A stretch of DNA of 64,000 nucleotides from Rhodobacteraceae bacterium HIMB11 (GCA_000472185.1 AVDB01000005.1:218311-282310); one strand, 5' to 3'. Positions 30,329 through 38,397 are shown, counted from the stretch's first letter. Numbers and translations: made by a program. Notes: generated by a model not told the origin, from the sequence alone.

Positions 30329-30659
30329 CGCGATTCTCCTTTTGCCTGCGGTTGTCCCGCAAAGTTGTGCGCGTCCTCAGAGCTCTTGGTCTTCGTCCGG
30401 GTCCCGATATACAGCCCGCCAGAGAATAGGGTCGTCATTTCTAATTGGTGCGTCTTTGGTTTGCTAAGTTTCGTCGAAGCCACGATCCACAAATACAGAA
30501 GACGGACAAAGTCGCCTTTGCCCACCAATGCGCTGCGTTTAGGGTGATTCAATCAGAAGATCAAGGGAAAGTTGACTGTTTTATGGCGTTAAAGGATATC
30601 CGCATAGTCGATCCAAACTACAACTTCTAAAATTCATGGCATAAGCATGCCTGAATTCT
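30329..30659. other. Intergenic region trmD-rplS with a hairpin, no confident gene
   Basis: The left part, near rplS, is the likely leader and promoter region of rplS-rpmE. At 30630-30657 an imperfect inverted repeat (attcatggcat and atgcctgaat) lies immediately downstream of trmD and can act as its terminator on the minus strand. A 75-codon frame from TTG 30552 ends with ATGA overlap on rplS; its start signal is poor and I see no family, so I do not call it. Confidence 0.5.
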
Positions 30660-31457
30660 TTATTCTTCTTTTTGCGTTCTCTTTTCCCACAAATCTGGAC
30701 GGCGGTGCTGGGTTAGGGTTTCGGATTGTTTTTTGCGCCACTCTGCGACCTTGGCGTGGTTGCCGGATGTCAGTACCTCTGGAATTTCGTGGCTCATCCA
30801 TTTGGCAGGGCGGGTGTATTGGGGGTGTTCCAATAGGCCATTTGAATGGCTTTCATCCACCGTGGATTCGGCATTGCCCAGCACATCTGGTAGCAGGCGT
30901 ACAGTGGCATCAATCATCGCTTGGGCGGCCAATTCGCCCCCTGTCATAACAAAATCCCCAAGCGACACTTCTTGGATATTGTAATGGTCCAGCACCCGTT
31001 GATCGACCCCTTCGAACCGACCACAAAGCATGATCAAACCCGGCAGTTTTGACCAGCCTTGTGCCATTTTTTGATCAAACCGTTTTCCACGTGGCGATAG
31101 ATATACCAACGGACGGGGTGCGCGGGATTGCGCGATTGCATGATCAATCGCATTGCCCACAACATCTGCGCGCAGAACCATGCCTGCGCCGCCACCTGCG
31201 GGGGTATCATCAACATTTCTGTGTTTGCCGTCCCCAAATCGACGCAAATCAATGGTTTCCAATGCCCATTTGCGATCCTTTAGGGCGCGTCCCGTCAGGC
31301 TTTCGCCCAAGACGCCCGGAAACGCATCGGGGAATAGGGTTATAATCTGCGCGGTCCACACGCCCGCCAGCCGCGGATTTTGATCCATCAAATCCCGCGG
31401 CTTTAAAGAGGCTGTAATGGATTTGCGTCCATGTGATTTGCTGGGTGGAACGCTCAT
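30660..31457 (-). CDS. trmD: tRNA (guanine(37)-N1)-methyltransferase
   Basis: 265 residues of the SPOUT superfamily. I-I-T-L-F-P-D-A-F opens the domain after an N-terminal extension of about 35 residues. G-G-G-A-G-M-V-L, L-C-G-R-F-E-G-V-D-Q-R and L-G-D-F-V-M-T-G-G-E form the SAM knot. TrmD methylates G37 and prevents frameshifting. It overlaps rimM by 4 bp. A later start, for example at M24, would remove part of the extension. Confidence 0.94.
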   Translation of the reverse strand: MSVPPSKSHGRKSITASLKPRDLMDQNPRLAGVWTAQIITLFPDAFPGVLGESLTGRALKDRKWALETIDLRRFGDGKHRNVDDTPAGGGAGMVLRADVVGNAIDHAIAQSRAPRPLVYLSPRGKRFDQKMAQGWSKLPGLIMLCGRFEGVDQRVLDHYNIQEVSLGDFVMTGGELAAQAMIDATVRLLPDVLGNAESTVDESHSNGLLEHPQYTRPAKWMSHEIPEVLTSGNHAKVAEWRKKQSETLTQHRRPDLWEKRTQKEE

Positions 31458-31972
31458 TCCTGCTCCGGAAAAATGCCCAATGGGGGATCGGCCACGATGC
31501 GCCCCAATTTTAGATCGACAGTGGGGACAGCCGCATTTGTAAAGGGCAGCAAAACGGTTGCATTGCTGTTGGGTAATTTGATTTCCAACAAATCCGATGC
31601 GCCATGATTATGGACCGATTTCACGTGACCAAGGGGGGCGCCCCCTGTGTCAAACACCTCTAAACCTTCAAGGTCGGAGTAATAATATTCATCATCTGGC
31701 AGATCGGGCAGACGGGAGCGGGGAACAAAGAGTTGGGTGCCCTTCTTGGCGTCGGCCTCTTCCTTGCTGACAATCCCGCTCATCCGTGCTGTCAGACCAT
31801 TTTTGGTCTGTCCTGTGATCACGACATCAAACTCTTGTCCCCTATCCTCACTGACCAAAGGGGCCAAATCCGCGATCGCATAGGGGTCTGATGTAAAGCT
31901 TTTCAAACGCACCTCGCCGCGTACGCCAAATGCGCCTGCAATGGTTCCTACACAGAGAAGGTCATCACTCAT
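31454..31972 (-). CDS. rimM: Ribosome maturation factor RimM
   Basis: 172 residues. The RimM domain starts L-C-V-G-T-I-A-G-A-F-G-V-R-G-E-V-R-L-K and the PRC barrel contains Y-Y-Y-S-D-L-E-G-L-E-V. RimM assists 30S maturation, binding S19. It is coupled to trmD by overlap, and its ATG overlaps the stop of the 59-aa gene upstream (ATGA), so three genes are translationally linked. Confidence 0.95.
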   Translation of the reverse strand: MSDDLLCVGTIAGAFGVRGEVRLKSFTSDPYAIADLAPLVSEDRGQEFDVVITGQTKNGLTARMSGIVSKEEADAKKGTQLFVPRSRLPDLPDDEYYYSDLEGLEVFDTGGAPLGHVKSVHNHGASDLLEIKLPNSNATVLLPFTNAAVPTVDLKLGRIVADPPLGIFPEQE

Positions 31973-32148
31973 TGGTAATCCTTACACACCAGTTTGCGGT
32001 CGAAATCTGAGAGTTGCAGTTTAATATCAGGATTGCTGCAAATCCTGTCAATGCTTGGCGAAAGACGGGTGCGTTCGATCATTAGCCCCAGATATGTTCC
32101 CAGGGCTAATGTCAAAAGCAACATGAATGTTCGGATCGGTCCAAACAT
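31969..32148 (-). CDS. Small single-pass membrane protein between rpsP and rimM
   Basis: 59 codons. ATG at 32146-32148 follows a good AAAGGA site, and the TGA at 31969-31971 overlaps the rimM start. The product opens M-F-G-P-I-R-T-F, has one hydrophobic helix (about residues 7-24), then a soluble tail with two cysteines (37 and 55) and the end C-K-D-Y-Q. The arrangement suggests N-in topology with a periplasmic tail. I do not recognise the family. The overlap, ribosome-binding site and clear helix argue that it is real. Confidence 0.65.
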   Translation of the reverse strand: MFGPIRTFMLLLTLALGTYLGLMIERTRLSPSIDRICSNPDIKLQLSDFDRKLVCKDYQ

Positions 32149-32166
32149 CGCAATCCTTTGCCAAAG

Positions 32167-32190
32167 ACCTGACCCTGTGGCGGGTCAGGT
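32167..32190 (-). terminator. Hairpin after rpsP, possible attenuator
   Basis: Nine-bp perfect stem, acctgaccc at 32167-32175 and gggtcaggt at 32182-32190, loop of six, between the rpsP stop and the 59-aa gene. On the minus strand it is followed by CTTTGG, a weak U tract, so partial termination or mRNA protection for the abundant rpsP message is likely. Confidence 0.55.
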
Positions 32191-32198
32191 TGAGGGGT

Positions 32199-32600
32199 TT
32201 ATTCCTCTGCCGCGGCTTCTTCTGCTGCAGGTGCTTCTGCTTCTGCGGCTGCTTCTGCCGCCTCAGCTGCTTTTGCGGCTTTTTCTTCTGCGCGTTCTTG
32301 TGCTTTTTTGCCTGGAACCGCTTTTTGTGGGTTGTTACGTGTCTTTGCTTCGATCACGCCAGCTGCCTCTAGGAAACGTGATACACGATCAGTAACCTGT
32401 GTGCCTTGGCCCATCCAGTATTGAACGCGTTCCACGTTCATTTTGACGCGTTCTTCGCTGTCTTTTGGAAGAAGTGGGTTGTATGTGCCGAGTTTCTCAA
32501 CATAGCGGCCATCGCGTGGCATGCGGCTGTCTGCTGCAACGATGCGATAGAATGGACGCTTTTTTGAGCCACCACGGGCCAAACGGATTTTCATTGCCAT
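32199..32600 (-). CDS. rpsP: 30S ribosomal protein S16
   Basis: 133 residues. The S16 core starts [18 protein letters not shown] and ends near residue 80. A low-complexity Ala/Glu/Lys tail of about 40 residues follows, as in other Alphaproteobacteria, and is not in E. coli S16. S16 is a primary assembly protein of the 30S body. It is followed by a hairpin and then the small membrane gene, rimM and trmD. Confidence 0.95.
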   Translation of the reverse strand: MAMKIRLARGGSKKRPFYRIVAADSRMPRDGRYVEKLGTYNPLLPKDSEERVKMNVERVQYWMGQGTQVTDRVSRFLEAAGVIEAKTRNNPQKAVPGKKAQERAEEKAAKAAEAAEAAAEAEAPAAEEAAAEE

Positions 32601-32641
32601 GATATGTTCTCCTTACGAAATGGCGGTCGGGGACATGTCCC

Positions 32642-32938
32642 CTATGACTGATGTTGTTTGTGATGTTGAATGACTTCCTGAATGATGAAATTCAGAAATT
32701 TCTTAGCAAATTCAGGGTCTAAGTTCGCCTGATCTGCAAGCTCTTCGAGGCGCGCAATCTGCTTTGCCTCACGTGTTGGGTCCGAAGGGGGCAGGTCGTG
32801 TTCGGCCTTAAGCTTCCCTACGGCTTGGGTGTGTTTAAACCGTTCACCCAATGTGTAAACCAAGATCGCATCCAAACGGTCGATGCTTTCACGGTGTTCT
32901 TTCAAGACTTCGGCTGCGCGAATTACGGCATCTGACAT
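32642..32938 (-). CDS. Chorismate mutase (AroQ class)
   Basis: 98 residues, all helical, with L-K-E-H-R-E-S-I-D-R-L-D-A-I-L-V and V-G-K-L-K-A-E-H, matching the AroQ fold. It converts chorismate to prephenate for Phe/Tyr synthesis. The setting between a GNAT gene and rpsP is one I recall from Rhodobacteraceae. The 72-bp upstream gap contains four 11-bp GTCGGT repeats. Confidence 0.88.
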   Translation of the reverse strand: MSDAVIRAAEVLKEHRESIDRLDAILVYTLGERFKHTQAVGKLKAEHDLPPSDPTREAKQIARLEELADQANLDPEFAKKFLNFIIQEVIQHHKQHQS

Positions 32939-32963
32939 CTTAGGATTTCCCCCAATTTTGAAC

Positions 32964-33007
32964 GTCGGTATTGCGTCGGTATAATGTCGGTGTCGCGTCG
33001 GTGTTTT
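32964..33007. repeat. Four tandem 11-bp repeats beginning GTCGGT
   Basis: GTCGGT occurs at 32964, 32975, 32986 and 32997, each exactly 11 bp apart, with variable 5-bp spacers. On the minus strand these are ACCGAC repeats directly upstream of the chorismate mutase gene. The 11-bp period puts all copies on the same DNA face, as in operators of OmpR/PhoB-type regulators. TTGAAC at 32958 and TATAAT at 32980 on the plus strand also resemble a promoter with a 16-bp spacer. Confidence 0.6.
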
Positions 33008-33010
33008 GGA

Positions 33011-33535
33011 TCATGACGCCACCTCTGCAGGGCTTGGATGACGAAACAACATGTCCTCGCCCATATGCACATTTTGATAGGTCCGCTCGTGAACGGCGCC
33101 CATCCGTTCGGCCAAACGAATGGAACGGGTATTGCCAGGCACGATATTGCTTGTGATGGTTTTGAACCCCAAATCCTCATAAGCCCAGCGGCGCACGCGA
33201 CAGGCCGCTTCATAAGCGATGCCGCGTCCCTCAAACCCGTCAAACACGACCCAGCCAACCTCGGGTTCGGGCCATCCTTCGGGATTCCAAATGCCCGAAA
33301 TGCCCGCGGTTTCTCCCGATTTTGTTTCGATCATGAAATAGCCATAGCCATGCATCGCCCAATGCCCGACATTTAAGGCGAACCAACGCCATGCATCCCC
33401 ACGATTGGGCAGAGCGCCAAACCCAGCTGCGCGATCCTCATCCTGCAAAAACGCGATCACGGGCTCTTGGTCCCGCGCCTCTGGTCCGCGCAGGATTAGG
33501 TTCTCTGACAGCAATGTAGGGGCATTGGTGTACAT
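33011..33535 (-). CDS. GNAT-family N-acetyltransferase (RimJ/RimL-like)
   Basis: 174 residues. L-I-L-R-G-P-E-A at the N terminus, V-G-W-V-V-F-D-G-F-E-G-R-G-I-A-Y-E-A in the acetyl-CoA region and I-V-P-G-N-T-R-S-I-R-L-A-E-R-M-G-A are typical of the RimJ/RimL type. It may acetylate a ribosomal protein or another amine; the position between ffh and rpsP favours a translation-linked target but this is inference. It is 11 bp after ffh. Confidence 0.82.
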   Translation of the reverse strand: MYTNAPTLLSENLILRGPEARDQEPVIAFLQDEDRAAGFGALPNRGDAWRWFALNVGHWAMHGYGYFMIETKSGETAGISGIWNPEGWPEPEVGWVVFDGFEGRGIAYEAACRVRRWAYEDLGFKTITSNIVPGNTRSIRLAERMGAVHERTYQNVHMGEDMLFRHPSPAEVAS

Positions 33536-33546
33536 AGATAGATGAC

Positions 33547-35046
33547 CTATTTCTTTTTCCCGAAACCGGACAAGCCAGGAGGCAATCCCATACCACCGCC
33601 CAGACCAGGCAGTTTTGCACCACCCATGCCCATTTGTTTTGCCGCGGCTTCCATGGCTTTGGGGTCCATTTGGCTGGGGTCCATGCCCGCGGGCAATCCA
33701 CCGCCTTTGCCGAACATGCCCTTCATCGCTTGTTTCAGCATGCCGCCTTTGCCCATCTTTTTCATCATATCGGCCATCTGACGGTGCATTTTCAGCAGTT
33801 TGTTTAATTCGCTGACTTCCATCCCCGCGCCTGCCGCGATGCGTTTTTTACGGCTGGCTTGCAACAGCTGTGGATTGGCGCGTTCTTTCTTGGTCATTGA
33901 ATTGATCAGCGCGATCTGATGTTTGAACACCTTGTCATCAATGCCTGCTTGGTCGATCTGTTTGGCCATTTTGCCCATGCCAGGCAACATGCCCATGATC
34001 CCTTCCATGCCGCCCATTTTCATCATCTGTTCCAATTGGGTGCGCAGGTCATTCATGTTGAATTGGCCCTTTTGGAACCGTTTCATCATGCGTTCGGCTT
34101 GTTCAGCCTCAATCGTTTCTTGGGCCTTTTCAACCAGGGAAACAATATCGCCCATACCCAAGATGCGGCCAGCGATCCGATCAGGTTCAAAGGTTTCAAG
34201 GGCGTCCATTTTTTCGCCCAAACCCACAAATCGGATGGGTTTACCCGTGACAGCCCGCATAGACAGGGCCGCACCGCCGCGGCCATCGCCGTCCATCCGC
34301 GTTAGGACAACACCGCTGACGCCGATTTTATCATCAAATTCGGTTGCCACATTTACGGCGTCCTGACCCGTCAGGCCATCTACCACCAATAACGTCTCAC
34401 GTGGGTTTGCCACATCGCGCACAGCTGCGGCCTGTGCGATCAATTCCTGATCAATGTGCAAACGACCTGCGGTGTCCAACATGTACACGTCGTACCCGCC
34501 CAAGGACGCTTGGGTTTTGGCGCGTTTTGCGATGGCAACGGGATCTTCGCCCTTCACAATCGGCAGGGTATCCACACCAATCTGTGCGCCCAAAATTTGC
34601 AGCTGTTCCATCGCGGCGGGGCGGTTGACGTCCAAGGACGCCATCAGAACGCGTTTGCCATCTTTCTCTTTTAGGCGCTTGGCCAATTTGGCGGTGGTTG
34701 TCGTTTTACCAGAGCCCTGCAAACCCACCATCAGGATCGGGGCAGGGGGATTATCGACCTTTAAAACACCGGGGTCGGTATCGCCCGTTAGAACATGTAC
34801 CAATTCGTCATGGACGATTTTAATGACCTGTTGGCCCGGTGTGACCGATTTCGTTACCGCCTGGCCAGTTGCCTTTTCTTGGACCGCTTTCACAAAATCG
34901 CGCGCAATGGGTAGCGACACGTCCGCCTCAAGCAGGGCGACACGCACCTCACGTAGGGCGGTTTTGACATCATCCTCGGACAATGCACCTTGTTTCGTCA
35001 GCCGATCAAAGACACCGGATAGGCGTTCAGACAGATTTTCAAACAT
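33547..35046 (-). CDS. ffh: Signal recognition particle protein Ffh
   Basis: 499 residues from ATG 35046. The N domain starts M-F-E-N-L-S-E-R-L. The G domain has G-L-Q-G-S-G-K-T-T-T-T and D-T-A-G-R-L. The C-terminal M domain is methionine-rich with a Gly/Met-rich tail. Ffh with 4.5S RNA targets nascent membrane proteins to FtsY. The ATG follows AAAGGAG; the frame runs open upstream to 35439 but that part is not Ffh. It heads the block that continues to rpmE. Confidence 0.96.
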   Translation of the reverse strand: MFENLSERLSGVFDRLTKQGALSEDDVKTALREVRVALLEADVSLPIARDFVKAVQEKATGQAVTKSVTPGQQVIKIVHDELVHVLTGDTDPGVLKVDNPPAPILMVGLQGSGKTTTTAKLAKRLKEKDGKRVLMASLDVNRPAAMEQLQILGAQIGVDTLPIVKGEDPVAIAKRAKTQASLGGYDVYMLDTAGRLHIDQELIAQAAAVRDVANPRETLLVVDGLTGQDAVNVATEFDDKIGVSGVVLTRMDGDGRGGAALSMRAVTGKPIRFVGLGEKMDALETFEPDRIAGRILGMGDIVSLVEKAQETIEAEQAERMMKRFQKGQFNMNDLRTQLEQMMKMGGMEGIMGMLPGMGKMAKQIDQAGIDDKVFKHQIALINSMTKKERANPQLLQASRKKRIAAGAGMEVSELNKLLKMHRQMADMMKKMGKGGMLKQAMKGMFGKGGGLPAGMDPSQMDPKAMEAAAKQMGMGGAKLPGLGGGMGLPPGLSGFGKKK

Positions 35047-35102
35047 GTCTTGGCTCCTTTCGTCTTTGGCCAATATAGGTGCGCAATGCCCAATGTAGAA
35101 CA

Positions 35103-35236
35103 GCCCCCGTGGGCGAAACTCGCTGACGGGGGGCGATCCTTGGTAAGTGCAAGGACCGGAAGGTATAACGCTTCCGGATGAATTTGAGTGCGGCCTAACG
35201 AAAACAGGGACGAGAGTCAACCCGCCCCTGTTTTCG
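35103..35236 (-). ncRNA. Four consecutive hairpins in the ffh upstream region (candidate structured leader or small RNA)
   Basis: Stems: 35103-35110 with 35126-35134 (gcccccgt/acggggggc, nested gcga-aac-tcgc); 35137-35142 with 35150-35155 (tccttg/caagga); 35156-35162 with 35171-35177 (ccggaag/cttccgg); 35199-35209 with 35226-35236 (cgaaaacaggg/ccctgttttcg). All are perfect or have one bulge. The region lies 57-190 bp upstream of ffh and has no ORF. Strand is uncertain; I list the ffh direction. It does not match a known RNA class that I recognise. Confidence 0.4.
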
Positions 35237-35421
35237 TGAGTAGCAAGGCTATGCCTTGTGCGGTACGCTTTCCCCAAAGCGGACCACAAATACCAGCGCA
35301 AATAATGATTGCCCATGCGCTGGATTGGATTACCGCGCGATGCGCCAAGCCAATAGCCCAGTACCCTGACAAAAGTGACGTTGAGAATCAATCGCAAATA
35401 CTTTAGTCGTATGTGTGAAAA

Positions 35422-35438
35422 TGCACATAGATTGTGCA
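35422..35438 (+). promoter_or_regulatory. LysR-type operator palindrome upstream of the LysR gene
   Basis: TGCACA-TAGAT-TGTGCA, a perfect 6-bp inverted repeat with 5-bp spacer, 69 bp before the chosen start of the LysR gene. It has the size and symmetry of LysR-family autoregulatory sites. A second inverted repeat, AGGTT-GAACG-AACCT, lies at 35473-35487. The other part of this 460-bp gap toward ffh holds the hairpins listed separately. Confidence 0.5.
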
Positions 35439-35506
35439 ATTATGTAGTGGTGCCCTGTGGCATGTCTGCGCATAGGTTGAACGAACCTAAGTTGAGGATG
35501 TTGGAC

Positions 35507-36382
35507 ATGGACAATTGGGATGAGGTAAAAACAGCACTTCACGTCGCGCGCATCGGTACCGTAAGTGGTGCGGCAGAGGTACTGGGCGTGCACCATGCGA
35601 CTGTGATCCGCCATATTGATGCGTTGGAGGAACGGTTAGGTGTGAAGCTGTTTCAGCGGCACCCACGTGGGTACACGGCGACTGAAGCAGGTGAAGATTT
35701 GTGCCGCGTTGCGCAAACCGCGCAGGAGCAGTTCGCACAGTTTGCATCGCGCGCACGCGGGCAGGGCGATAGTGTGTCAGGTGAATTGGTGGTGACGACC
35801 CTGTCCTTACTGACCCCAAAGCTGACCCCAATGTTTTCCAGTTTTCTGGACGCCTATCCGGATATCAACCTGCGCATTTTATCGGATGAACGTGTATTTA
35901 AGCTTGAATATGGCGAGGCGCATTTGGCGATCCGTTTGGGCAAGATGCCAGATGAGCCCGATAACATTGTAATTCCGCTGGGACGGTTTCGAAACGCCAT
36001 ATACGGCAGTCCCGCGTATTTCGCAGCGCGTGGAAAACCACAATCGGTCGAGGATTTGGCGCACCACAAGTTTGTGATGCAAATTGGGGATAGCGTGCGT
36101 GCGCCCTTTGCAAGGTGGCTGCATGCCCTACCCACGCCGCCACGCGAGGTCATGCAGACAACCAGCATGACTGCCCATGATCTGGCCATTCAATCGGGTG
36201 TTGGTTTGGGATTCGTTAGTCAGGCCCGTGCGGTTGGCCTAGGCCTTGAATTGGCGATGGCCGAACAGCCAGAGTGGGGCGATGACATTTGGTTGGTCAC
36301 GCATATGGACCTGCATAAAATGACCAAGGTGCAGGCGATGATCCAACACATCAAAAAGTGGGCGAAAGAGAATTGGACCTAA
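35507..36382 (+). CDS. LysR-family transcriptional regulator
   Basis: 291 residues from ATG 35507. The N-terminal winged helix reads A-R-I-G-T-V-S-G-A-A-E-V-L-G-V-H-H-A-T-V-I-R-H-I-D-A-L-E, followed by a type 2 periplasmic-binding-like effector domain. GAGG sits 9 bp before this ATG, so it is preferred to ATG 35498. No co-oriented metabolic genes follow; its 3' end overlaps the convergent ArsR gene by 4 bp. The regulon is unknown. Confidence 0.85.
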   Translation: MDNWDEVKTALHVARIGTVSGAAEVLGVHHATVIRHIDALEERLGVKLFQRHPRGYTATEAGEDLCRVAQTAQEQFAQFASRARGQGDSVSGELVVTTLSLLTPKLTPMFSSFLDAYPDINLRILSDERVFKLEYGEAHLAIRLGKMPDEPDNIVIPLGRFRNAIYGSPAYFAARGKPQSVEDLAHHKFVMQIGDSVRAPFARWLHALPTPPREVMQTTSMTAHDLAIQSGVGLGFVSQARAVGLGLELAMAEQPEWGDDIWLVTHMDLHKMTKVQAMIQHIKKWAKENWT

Positions 36383-36723
36383 GACGGTTTGTCGATGGAC
36401 AGGTCTTGGGTCTCTAAATACGCCTCAAGCGCGTCGATATTCAGCGCATCATACTGACCAAAACTTTGCATCCAAATCGCCGCATCGCGCATCGCATCAG
36501 GTTCCAATTTGCACCATTTCACCCGCCCGCGCTTTTCCTGCGAAATCAGCCCCGCCTTGGTCAGGATCATCAGATGTTTTGATATCGCAGCCAGCGACAT
36601 ATCAAAAGGGTCCGCCACATCAGTGACCGCCATGTCATCCTCAAGCAGCATCATCAAAATATCCCGCCGCGTCGCATCGGCGAGTGCAGAGAAGACAAGA
36701 TCAATTTTCGCGTTCGTGGACAT
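36379..36723 (-). CDS. ArsR-family transcriptional regulator
   Basis: 114 residues from ATG 36723: V-F-S-A-L-A-D-A-T-R-R-D-I-L, then the helix-turn-helix M-S-L-A-A-I-S-K-H-L-M-I-L-T-K-A-G-L-I. The metal-binding cysteines of ArsR/SmtB are absent; the form resembles regulators paired with SRPBCC or other small proteins. A candidate operator lies 88 bp upstream. The upstream start at 36750 is less likely because family proteins start just before the A-L-A-D motif. No target gene is adjacent. Confidence 0.82.
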   Translation of the reverse strand: MSTNAKIDLVFSALADATRRDILMMLLEDDMAVTDVADPFDMSLAAISKHLMILTKAGLISQEKRGRVKWCKLEPDAMRDAAIWMQSFGQYDALNIDALEAYLETQDLSIDKPS

Positions 36724-36810
36724 AAGCACGTTTAACCCCAAGGTAGCCACGTCATCTTATGTCATTTGGCGCGCTCTGTGCAATGTGGTGCGAGCGATCT
36801 TAGAAAATAA

Positions 36811-36826
36811 TCAACCAAACGGTTGA
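36811..36826. promoter_or_regulatory. Candidate ArsR operator
   Basis: TCAACC-AAAC-GGTTGA, a perfect 6-bp inverted repeat with a 4-bp spacer, in the divergent region between the arsR-type gene and atpI. The spacing and sequence resemble sites of ArsR regulators of this subtype. It probably serves autoregulation. Confidence 0.5.
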
Positions 36827-36951
36827 ATATTGTAAATCGCCTATTCCCCGCAATGATTGCTTGTGAACGCGGACATGTTCTTTCGTTGGCTGTGTAAAAA
36901 ATGCAATGATTACAGCGTGATATCGCCTACATGCATGCGTCAGGTTGTCGG

Positions 36952-36980
36952 TTGACTCATTGCGCGTGACACCCTATCAC
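36952..36980 (+). promoter_or_regulatory. Candidate sigma-70 promoter of the atp operon
   Basis: TTGACT at 36952-36957 and TATCAC at 36975-36980 are separated by 17 bp and lie about 30 bp before the atpI start. The -35 box is near consensus, the -10 box moderate. Confidence 0.45.
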
Positions 36981-37008
36981 ACGTCCAACTGGAAATTTGG
37001 AGCACACC

Positions 37009-37341
37009 TTGGAGCCAGATCGCAATTCTGACCCTCTTAAACACCTTGAAGAGCGGATTGAAGCGGCGAAGCAGGCGCAGGAAGGTGGGCCAAAAACCGA
37101 AGAACACTATTCGGCGGCGCAAGTGGGTTGGCGAATGGTGACAGAGCTGGTCGCAGGGCTTGGGATCGGTTTTGGCATCGGATACGGGTTGGACATGGCC
37201 ATTGGCACCGCCCCCTTCATGATGCTGATATTTACATTGCTGGGTTTTACGGCGGGCGTCAAAACGATGATGCGATCCGCCAAAGAGATCCAAGGCGGAA
37301 CTACGGGCGCATCCGCAGCCCAAGATGACAAAAGGACGTGA
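37009..37341 (+). CDS. atpI: ATP synthase accessory protein AtpI
   Basis: 110 residues from TTG 37009, with two hydrophobic segments; [13 protein letters not shown] in the first is typical of AtpI. It assists assembly of the c-ring and may handle Mg2+. TTG 37009 has GGAG six bases upstream; TTG 36997 would add four residues. Its 3' end overlaps the open frame of atpB, whose likely start is 5 bp downstream. Confidence 0.85.
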   Translation: MEPDRNSDPLKHLEERIEAAKQAQEGGPKTEEHYSAAQVGWRMVTELVAGLGIGFGIGYGLDMAIGTAPFMMLIFTLLGFTAGVKTMMRSAKEIQGGTTGASAAQDDKRT

Positions 37342-37345
37342 GAAC

Positions 37346-38095
37346 GTGGCAAGCGAAGCAAAATCCGAAGGTTTGGTCTTTCACCCAATGGACCAGTTCA
37401 TTGTAAAGCCATTTTTCGGTGAAGGACCGATTGAGTTTTACACATTCACGAACGTTGCTTTCTGGATGGTTGCGGCAATCGTCGTTGTCATCGCGATCAT
37501 GGTTCTGGGCACATCACGCCGCGCGGTTGTACCATCACGCTCACAATCGATTGCGGAACTGGCCTACGGTTTTGTCTATAAGATGGTCGAGGATGTGACA
37601 GGCAAAGATGCCGTCGGCTTCTTCCCATATATTATGACATTGTTCATGTTCATCGTAACGGCGAACTTCTTGGGTCTGATCCCAACATCCTTCACAACCA
37701 CATCACACTTTGCGGTGACAGCGATCCTTGCGCTTGCAGTCTTCTTAACCGTGACAATCGTTGGTTTTGTGAAAAACGGCGCGGGCTTCTTGGGTCTGTT
37801 CTGGGTGTCATCTGCACCCCTACCACTGCGCCCGATCCTAGCAGTGATCGAACTTATCTCATATTTCGTACGTCCAGTTAGCCACTCTATTCGTTTGGCG
37901 GGCAACGTTATGGCGGGTCACGCGGTTATCAAAGTGTTCGCAGGCTTTGCCGCGATCGCGACAATCGCACCCGTATCAGTTGTCGCAATCGTTGCGATGT
38001 ACGGACTAGAAATTCTCGTGGCCTTCATTCAGGCATACGTGTTTACCATTCTAACCTGTGTGTACTTAAAGGATGCATTGCACCCATCACACTAA
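37346..38095 (+). CDS. atpB: ATP synthase F0 subunit a
   Basis: 249 residues from GTG 37346. F-H-P-M-D-Q-F opens the protein, several membrane helices follow, and [10 protein letters not shown] near residue 190 contains the essential arginine of the proton half-channel. GTG 37346 is preferred to ATG 37325 because AGGA precedes it and the family start is close to it. The operon order atpI-B-E-F'-F without the F1 genes is standard for Rhodobacteraceae. Confidence 0.95.
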   Translation: MASEAKSEGLVFHPMDQFIVKPFFGEGPIEFYTFTNVAFWMVAAIVVVIAIMVLGTSRRAVVPSRSQSIAELAYGFVYKMVEDVTGKDAVGFFPYIMTLFMFIVTANFLGLIPTSFTTTSHFAVTAILALAVFLTVTIVGFVKNGAGFLGLFWVSSAPLPLRPILAVIELISYFVRPVSHSIRLAGNVMAGHAVIKVFAGFAAIATIAPVSVVAIVAMYGLEILVAFIQAYVFTILTCVYLKDALHPSH

Positions 38096-38145
38096 GGTTT
38101 GAACACCCTTTATCTTATAACTTCCAATCGTAAGGAGAACTCATC

Positions 38146-38370
38146 ATGGAAGGTCAATTGGCACACATCGGCGCAGGTCTAGCGGCAATCGGTTCAGGCG
38201 CAGCAGCCATCGGTGTTGGTAACGTTGCAGGTAACTACCTAGCAGGCGCGCTACGTAACCCATCAGCAGCAGCATCACAAACAGCGACATTGTTCATCGG
38301 TATCGCGTTCGCAGAAGCTCTAGGTATCTTCTCATTCCTAGTTGCGCTTCTATTGATGTTCGCAGTCTAA
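38146..38370 (+). CDS. atpE: ATP synthase F0 subunit c
   Basis: 74 residues, two membrane helices with a polar loop A-L-R-N-P-S; the second helix contains the proton-binding glutamate in A-F-A-E-A-L-G. AAGGAG precedes the ATG. It is present in many copies per complex, and the 10-bp hairpin just after the gene may stabilise its mRNA. Confidence 0.97.
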   Translation: MEGQLAHIGAGLAAIGSGAAAIGVGNVAGNYLAGALRNPSAAASQTATLFIGIAFAEALGIFSFLVALLLMFAV

Positions 38371-38397
38371 GTTCACGCGGAATATATCCTTACGGTC

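Noticed and set aside
30325..30552. 75-codon minus-strand frame ending with ATGA overlap on rplS
   Set aside because: TTG start with a poor ribosome-binding site and no family. The overlap alone is weak because the rplS start region fixes it.
32964..33007. GTCGGT repeats as a CRISPR array
   Set aside because: Units are 11 bp without spacer-sized unique sequence, and there are no cas genes.
35150..35170. ACC-GGAA-GGT resembles the GGAA tetraloop of SRP (4.5S) RNA, and ffh is adjacent
   Set aside because: The conserved AGCAG side of the internal loop is missing, and the bases pair better as an independent ccggaag/cttccgg hairpin. I do not call ffs.
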